From contig NC_019864.2 of NCBI RefSeq assembly GCF_002234675.1, positions 15,393,582 to 15,457,581 of the forward strand: a stretch of DNA of 64,000 nt, given 5' to 3'. Within the stretch, counting starts at the first letter, position 1. Every line of letters begins with the position of its first letter. The translations under genes and the position numbers were made by a program. The notes below the pieces were generated by a model. That model did not search any database, had not been told where the DNA came from, and saw only the letters and a program-made list of their open reading frames with translations. Source of the DNA: Oryzias latipes (lineage: Eukaryota > Chordata > Actinopteri > Beloniformes > Adrianichthyidae). Below are positions 58,443 through 64,000 of this stretch, piece by piece.

Positions 58443-61400
58443 ACGACAGGCCGCGGGCGGGTGATAGATCCCCTGTTTCCAAGCACTTCCTCTATGTTCC
58501 TGTCAAGTTATGTCATGCATCCAAGATTGTTGAGTCCCAGGCCCTCATTGACTCTGGAGCTGAACAGAGTCTCATAGACCAAAGCCTTGTTTCTCGGCTG
58601 TCTCTGCCCACAGAAGAACTTCAAGTCCCGGTCAAAACCGCTGGTTTGGGTGGTCAGCATCTGTCTATCATCACTCACCGTACCAAACCCGTACTTCTCG
58701 TCACCTCCGGCAACCATCGTGAGTCCATCCAGTTTTTTGTTACCCACTCCCCTCAGAACCCAGTCGTATTGGGGTTTTCGTGGTTACAACGTCATAATCC
58801 TCAGTTTGATTGGAGTAATCACCGGCTTACTGATTGGAGCAAATTCTGCCTCGCTAACTGTATGCTCTCTGCCATTCCTTCAGTGGACGTCACCCCGGTG
58901 ATTACTTCTGAGCAGATTGATCTTTCTAACGTCCCTGAATGTTACCACGATTTACGCACTGTCTTTAGCAAATCCAAAGCCAGTTCGCTTCCCCCCCACA
59001 GGCCGTATGACTGTACCATCAACTTACTGGAAGGCGCCCCCCTTCCTAAGGGTCGACTATTTAATCTTTCCGGGCCCGAAAAGGCCGCCATGGAAAGTTA
59101 CATACAGGAGGCCCTCACCTCTGGTCACATTCGTCCCTCATCTTCCCCCGTCGGTGCCGGGTTTTTTTTCGTACAGAAAAAAGACAAATCTCTCAGGCCC
59201 TGTATCGACTATCGTGAACTTAATCAAATAACCATCAAAGACAAGTACTCTCTCCCTCTCATTAGTTCCGTTTTCGACTCCATCCAGGAGGCCCGCATCT
59301 TTTCCAAACTTGACTTGCGTAACGCTTATCATCTGGTCCGGATTAAGGAGGGGGACGAATGGAAAACCGCGTTTAGTACTCCCCTGGGTCATTTTGAGTA
59401 TCTTGTCATGCCCTTCGGCCTTACTAACGCCCCCGCAGTTTTTCAGCGTCTTGTCAATGACGTTCTCCGCGACTTTATCAACCGTTTCGTGTTTGTCTAT
59501 CTCGATGACATTCTCATCTACTCCAAAGACCCCAGTCAACACCCAGCTCATGTTCGTCAGGTTCTGCAAAGGCTCTTAGAGAATCAGCTATTCGTCAAGG
59601 CCGAGAAATGCCAGTTCCACTCATCCGTCATTCCATTTTTAGGGTATATTTTCGAGGCAGGCGGTATCCGTCCAGATCCAGCTAAGATTGAAGCAGTTTC
59701 CCAGTGGGAACCCCCCACCACACGCAGAAAACTACAGCAATTTCTCGGATTCGCAAACTTTTACCGTCGTTTCATTAGGAATTATAGTAGTATCGCCGCT
59801 CCACTCACCCAGCTCACATCTACCACCAGATCTTTTCAATGGAACACCATGGCCCAGCATGCTTTTGACACCCTCAAGAAACTTTTTGTGTCTGCTCCCA
59901 TTCTAATACAACCTGATCCTACCAGGCAGTTTGTGGTAGAGGTCGACGCTTCGGACACTGGGGTTGGGGCGGTCCTGTCCCAGCGGGAGGAGAAAACCGG
60001 GAAGCTCAAACCCTGTGCTTTTTATTCTAAGAAACTCACCCCCACAGAAAGAAATTACGACGTGGGAAACCGAGAACTACTCGCTATCAAACTTGCTTTG
60101 GAGGAGTGGCGGCACTGGCTGGAGGGAGCGGCACAACCATTTATAGTCTGGACGGATCACAAGAATCTGGCATACCTCCGTACTGCTAAAAGATTAAACT
60201 CTCGTCAAGCCCGCTGGTGTTTGTTTTTTGACCGTTTTAATTTTTCCATTACCTACAGACCAGGCAGTCGCAACATAAAACCAGACGCCCTTTCCCGCAA
60301 ATACAGCTCCTCCGACGATCCCGACTCCGCTACCAACATCATCCCCTCCACATACATAATTGGGGCACTCACCTGGGACATCGAGACTAAAGTCATTCAG
60401 GCTCAAGGTGAGGATACCGACCATCCTGATCCTCCTCCTGGTACCTTGTATGTGCCTCGATCTTTAAGGTCCGACACTATTACCTGGGCTCATGCGTCTC
60501 GCATCGCCTGTCATGGTGGTGTAGCCAGAACACTACATCTTCTCCGTCGACGCTTCTACTGGCCTTCCATGGCCAAGGACGTCAAAGAGTACGTGGCTGC
60601 CTGTCCGACCTGCGCCCGCTCAAAAACTTCCAACCGTCCTCCATCCGGTTTGCTCCATCCACTGTCCACTCCCAGCCGTCCTTGGTCCCACATAGCTGTC
60701 GACTTTGTCACTGGCCTTCCCGTCTCTCAGGGTAACACTGTAATCTTGACTGTCATTGATCGTTTCTCCAAGTTCGTGCATTTCATTCCCCTCCCTCAGT
60801 TGCCTACAGCCACAGAAACTGCTGACGCTCTGGTTCACAACGTGTTTCGCCATCACGGGCTGCCATTGGACATCGTCTCAGACCGCGGACCCCAGTTCGT
60901 GTCTCAGGTCTGGAAGGCCTTCTGCACAGCCTTGGGCGCCACCATCAGCCTTACTTCCGGATACCATCCCCAATCTAACGGGCAGGCTGAGCGTGTCAAT
61001 CAGGAGCTCGAGGCCTCCCTGCGCTGCCTCGTTGACCGTAATTCTACGGACTGGTCAAGGTACTTAGTTTGGGCTGAATATGCGCATAATACTCACCCTT
61101 CCTCCGCCACAGGTCTGTCTCCGTTTGAGGCGGCCCTCGGGTACCCACCACCGCTGTTTCCCTCTCATGAACTAGACTTGGCAGTGCCCTCGGTTCAGGA
61201 CCACCTCAAGAGATGCCAAGACATCTGGCATCTAACCAGGGCTGCTCTCCTCCGCACCAAGGAGAGCAACTGCCGGACAGCCAATCGTCGCAGGGTGGTG
61301 GGCCCTACCTACCAGCCAGGTCAGAGGGTCTGGTTGTCCTCACGGAACATACCCATTCATGCCACCTCTCGGAAGCTTGCTCCTCGTTTTATTGGTCCCT

Positions 61401-61762
61401 ACACCATCGAGAAGGTCATCAGTCCCTCCTGTGTCCGGCTACGATTACCTGCGGCTCTCAAGATTCACCCTACGTTCCATGTGTCTCAGCTCAAGCCTGT
61501 TCAGGACAGCACGCTTTGCCCGCCTTCCGCGTCCCCACCGCCCGCCCGGCTCATTGATGGTGCGCCTGCCTATACGGTCAGCCGCATTCTGGACGTCCGA
61601 CGCCGGGGTCGTGGCCACCAGTTTCTGGTGGATTGGGAGGGTTACGGTCCGGAGGAACGCTCTTGGGTCTCCCGTTCCCTCATCCTGGACCCTTCCCTGA
61701 TCTCTGACTTCTATCGTGCCCACCCGGATCGGCGTCCGGGACCGCCTGGAGGCGGTCGTTGA
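58406..61762 (+). CDS. pol: Chromovirus Pol (PR-RT-RH-IN-chromodomain)
   Basis: An open frame of about 1118 codons overlapping the end of gag in the -1 frame. Landmarks in order: aspartic protease [10 protein letters not shown]; reverse transcriptase with [11 protein letters not shown] (YLDD at 59498-59509); RNase H beginning VEVDASDTG; integrase HHCC zinc region near 60510-60625; catalytic core [15 protein letters not shown] and ERVNQELE; and a C-terminal chromodomain ([11 protein letters not shown] to [11 protein letters not shown], about 61570-61680). The chromodomain defines the chromovirus lineage and is thought to steer integration. Expression by -1 frameshifting from gag is the family norm. 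Confidence 0.92.
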   Translation: MCSTFKLRSPPLDDRPRAGDRSPVSKHFLYVPVKLCHASKIVESQALIDSGAEQSLIDQSLVSRLSLPTEELQVPVKTAGLGGQHLSIITHRTKPVLLVTSGNHRESIQFFVTHSPQNPVVLGFSWLQRHNPQFDWSNHRLTDWSKFCLANCMLSAIPSVDVTPVITSEQIDLSNVPECYHDLRTVFSKSKASSLPPHRPYDCTINLLEGAPLPKGRLFNLSGPEKAAMESYIQEALTSGHIRPSSSPVGAGFFFVQKKDKSLRPCIDYRELNQITIKDKYSLPLISSVFDSIQEARIFSKLDLRNAYHLVRIKEGDEWKTAFSTPLGHFEYLVMPFGLTNAPAVFQRLVNDVLRDFINRFVFVYLDDILIYSKDPSQHPAHVRQVLQRLLENQLFVKAEKCQFHSSVIPFLGYIFEAGGIRPDPAKIEAVSQWEPPTTRRKLQQFLGFANFYRRFIRNYSSIAAPLTQLTSTTRSFQWNTMAQHAFDTLKKLFVSAPILIQPDPTRQFVVEVDASDTGVGAVLSQREEKTGKLKPCAFYSKKLTPTERNYDVGNRELLAIKLALEEWRHWLEGAAQPFIVWTDHKNLAYLRTAKRLNSRQARWCLFFDRFNFSITYRPGSRNIKPDALSRKYSSSDDPDSATNIIPSTYIIGALTWDIETKVIQAQGEDTDHPDPPPGTLYVPRSLRSDTITWAHASRIACHGGVARTLHLLRRRFYWPSMAKDVKEYVAACPTCARSKTSNRPPSGLLHPLSTPSRPWSHIAVDFVTGLPVSQGNTVILTVIDRFSKFVHFIPLPQLPTATETADALVHNVFRHHGLPLDIVSDRGPQFVSQVWKAFCTALGATISLTSGYHPQSNGQAERVNQELEASLRCLVDRNSTDWSRYLVWAEYAHNTHPSSATGLSPFEAALGYPPPLFPSHELDLAVPSVQDHLKRCQDIWHLTRAALLRTKESNCRTANRRRVVGPTYQPGQRVWLSSRNIPIHATSRKLAPRFIGPYTIEKVISPSCVRLRLPAALKIHPTFHVSQLKPVQDSTLCPPSASPPPARLIDGAPAYTVSRILDVRRRGRGHQFLVDWEGYGPEERSWVSRSLILDPSLISDFYRAHPDRRPGPPGGGR
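58418..58424 (+). promoter_or_regulatory. Slippery heptamer at the gag/pol overlap
   Basis: T TTA AAC in the gag frame fits the X XXY YYZ rule for -1 ribosomal frameshifting and lies 18 bases before the gag stop codon. Sushi-ichi and its descendant PEG10 are known to use -1 frameshifting at this junction. A downstream pseudoknot was not evaluated. Confidence 0.75.
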
Positions 61763-61773
61763 GGGGGGGGTAC

Positions 61774-62237
61774 TGTCATGGTGCCTCTGTCAGACTCCTC
61801 CCCCTCCAGCTTGGCTCCACTCTGCTCCTGATTATTCTCCAGCTGCCGTTACTCAACTCATCAACCTCTGCTGCTTAAAAGGAGACCCAACGCCAATAAT
61901 CAGCGCCAGATCGTTGCCCATTATGGTGACTAGCCTGGTCTCGTCTAGCTCTAGTACATCTGGTTGAATTTCTAGTTCTAGCACTTAATCTTGTTTCCTT
62001 GTCCCAGGAATCCTGTCCAAGAGTGACGTCAGCACAGTCTCCAGCCTGCTGTCAGGAAGGATCAGAGAACTGCCGCGTCCGCACCTCCAGCCGTGCCACA
62101 GACTATCCATCTGGATCACCTCTCACCAACCCTCTTTGCCAGCCTCAAAGAAAATAATAAACCCTTCTTACCTGCCACGTCCCGGACCTCTTTCTGGGTT
62201 CCAGCATCTGGGTTCGCCCTGCCTTGAAATCATGACA
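61774..62237 (+). repeat. 3' LTR of the chromovirus
   Basis: 464 bp, read as identical to 56965-57428. It is preceded by the polypurine tract and followed by the target duplication CAGAC. Confidence 0.95.
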
Positions 62238-62242
62238 CAGAC

Positions 62243-64000
62243 ACCTAATAAGTGAACTGGAATAAATCTTTTTTTAACCCACATATTTAGCTGGAAAAGT
62301 ATAAAGATAAAGAAATTCTTCTCCAAGTGGCATATATTTATTCATACACACCCTTACATTTTTTATTACCCCAGCATATATTTAAATAAACAAAAATGTT
62401 TCATGAAAAAAAACCAAAAAAAACAATCCTAAATATTTTCCCCTTAGATAGTAAGCACACTGATTCTGCTCATTAGAATTCTGCTGCTGCAGGACAGCTG
62501 GTTTCTTTTTCCCTTTAGTGTCAGTTCCGTCATCAATCAAACTATCTATAGCAGTTCAAGAGAGCTGCTTCTGAGTGTGGGAGATTTTCTCAGGTCACCT
62601 CATCTGTCTTCAGCAGCAGCTCTGCTCAAAGCCTCATTTCTTGTATGTGTGCAGAAAAACATTCACATGTTTGGATTCAAATGTGCATTTCTTGCATCCA
62701 CAGAAAATTCTCTAAATTATAATAATAGGGGTGGTAAGAATGCCATCAGATTTTACACGTAGTACATTTATGGGTTTGTGATTGCACCATTGTAGTGACG
62801 GCTGTAATTTAGCATGTGTTAGTACATAACTTACCCCCAAGATTTAGTAAAAAGTGCAAGCTGAAATATTTGTGAGGCTGCCAGTCCATCAGAACATCTT
62901 GAGGAAAATTGTGCAAATCCAGAGAACAACTACAAATCCGTCCCTCTGCTTGTGTTATTAGTGTGTCCTTGTTGTGAGTTCTCTCTTAATGTGCATAATT
63001 TTTATGACTCCATTGTCCTCTAGTGGTCATTCTCTGCTGCCTGTCCTGTTTACACACCGGTTGGATTTACAACCTCCGAAGGCCCACAAATGATCTTCAC
63101 CATAAATCCAGACAGCATCATTACGTCTGTTGCATTCACGGAGATGGAAGAGGCGGTTGAATTTACTGATATTCGAGGCTGTGGTTGAAATTCGGTCTGA
63201 TGCGTAAAACTGCTGTGCTCAGAAAGTGAGCAATGCTCCTGTTGTTTTAGTGGAAGAGTGACACAAAGGCTTTACTGTACTGCTGCCCTGCAGAAAAAAC
63301 CCACTAACGGGAGCCTGATGTGAGCCTCAGCTGGAACACAGATTTGTGTTTGGTTTCTTTCTTTATGTAGAAAGCAAATTTCTTTGATTTTTTTCAAAAT
63401 CATTTCTCCAGACATACTTTTCCTACATGAGGCAAACTGAACAAAATGTAGCGTGAACAAAAAATAAATCAAATAATAGCACACTGCTGTGTTCATACAG
63501 AATTAATTGCCTGGATTTCCATTATGCTCCATCTACAGTACATCAATGTTTTGCCTCACACAGAGCTGTAACATTTCAAGATAAGAATGTGTCATCCGTC
63601 CTTCCTCTGATTCAACAATGAAATCCTTGTAGCTCGTCTGTTACGTAACATCTGGTAGTCGGACAAAGATCTCAGCGTGGGCGACTTTACAAAGGAAACT
63701 GTTAAAACACGAAATATCTGTCATCAGAACTGAAAGTAAGCCACAATATTGCTCGTTTCTTCTGGAATATTAAGATCTTGTAAAAAATGAAGACTGGTGT
63801 TTTGCTGAGGCGACATGCATGGAAAAGCAGCTGGGCAGGACTGTCGGATAAACTTCAATATTGTGCTCGGAAAGTATTGCGATGTCAAATAGTGGGCTCG
63901 TTATAGATACCTGATCTGCTTAACAGTATCTTTCATGAGCACCATTTAGCAAAAAAGGCCTGTGGTTTATAATAACAAGTTAGTAAAAATAAACAGTGTC
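62243..64000. other. Intergenic to window end, no gene seen
   Basis: AT-rich sequence after the chromovirus. No coding exon, transposon end or RNA gene recognised. Confidence 0.45.

Larger units (their letters stand above)
56965..62237 (+). mobile_element. Ty3/gypsy chromovirus (sushi-ichi/Tf1 type), looks whole and young
   Basis: A 5273-bp LTR retrotransposon of the Metaviridae with 464-bp LTRs that I read as identical base for base. A perfect 5-bp target duplication CAGAC flanks it at 56960-56964 and 62238-62242. The LTRs start TGTCATG and end CATGACA. Between them lie a gag frame, a pol frame (protease, reverse transcriptase, RNase H, integrase, C-terminal chromodomain) and a polypurine tract GAGGGGGGGG (61761-61770). 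It appears whole, with no obvious breaks. No envelope gene is present. Identical LTRs imply a very recent insertion. Family members are the source of the domesticated mammalian PEG10/RTL genes. Confidence 0.95.

Noticed and set aside
58508-61723. Many secondary frames on both strands inside the chromovirus
   Set aside because: They are shadows of the pol frame and carry no independent domains.

Overview
The window is vertebrate nuclear DNA from a teleost fish. Its genes are compact and intron-split, and its gene content matches fish orthologues. The dispersed repeats are typical of fish: an L2 LINE, Tc1, hAT and piggyBac MITEs, tRNA-derived SINEs, and a chromodomain Ty3/gypsy element. Some repeats resemble ones I recall from medaka-type percomorphs, so an Oryzias-like genome is a guess only. 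No bacterial-style operon, CRISPR array, rRNA or functional tRNA was seen.

Layout: the 3'-truncated aromatase gene cyp19a1a (minus, exons 1-8 of 9, 140-2118); gliomedin gldn (plus, 23 exons, 4347-11562); mitochondrial clpx (plus, 14 exons, 13795-22421); ubap1l (plus, 24515-26365), convergent with prc1 (minus, 14 exons, 26864-31136); a repeat-rich block (32.4-40.2 kb) with a LINE tail, a nested Tc1/hAT cluster, SINEs and an L2 reverse transcriptase; spi1/PU.1 (minus, 5 exons, 41459-43475); a tmem178b-like gene (plus, 4 exons, 46782-48264); intronless fibin (minus, 52479-53105); and a young, whole-looking chromovirus (56965-62237). I read the exon chains from splice sites. Each chain of the complete genes sums to a length divisible by three and gives a protein near the expected family size, except gldn, which is clearly enlarged.

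The genes do not form one pathway. They cover steroid synthesis (cyp19a1a), node-of-Ranvier adhesion (gldn), mitochondrial proteostasis (clpx), ESCRT/ubiquitin sorting (ubap1l), the central spindle (prc1), myeloid transcription (spi1), a four-pass membrane protein (tmem178b-like) and a secreted fin-bud factor (fibin). The order joins genes that lie on human chromosomes 15q, 11p and 7q.

I found no clearly new molecular system. The observations most worth a second look are: (1) the gldn stalk, enlarged by 15 short phase-1 exons carrying about 23 N-glycosylation sequons; (2) the chromovirus, with identical LTRs, an 11-nt self-priming match and a gag start codon inside the LTR end; (3) several nested transposon insertions that can be ordered in time.
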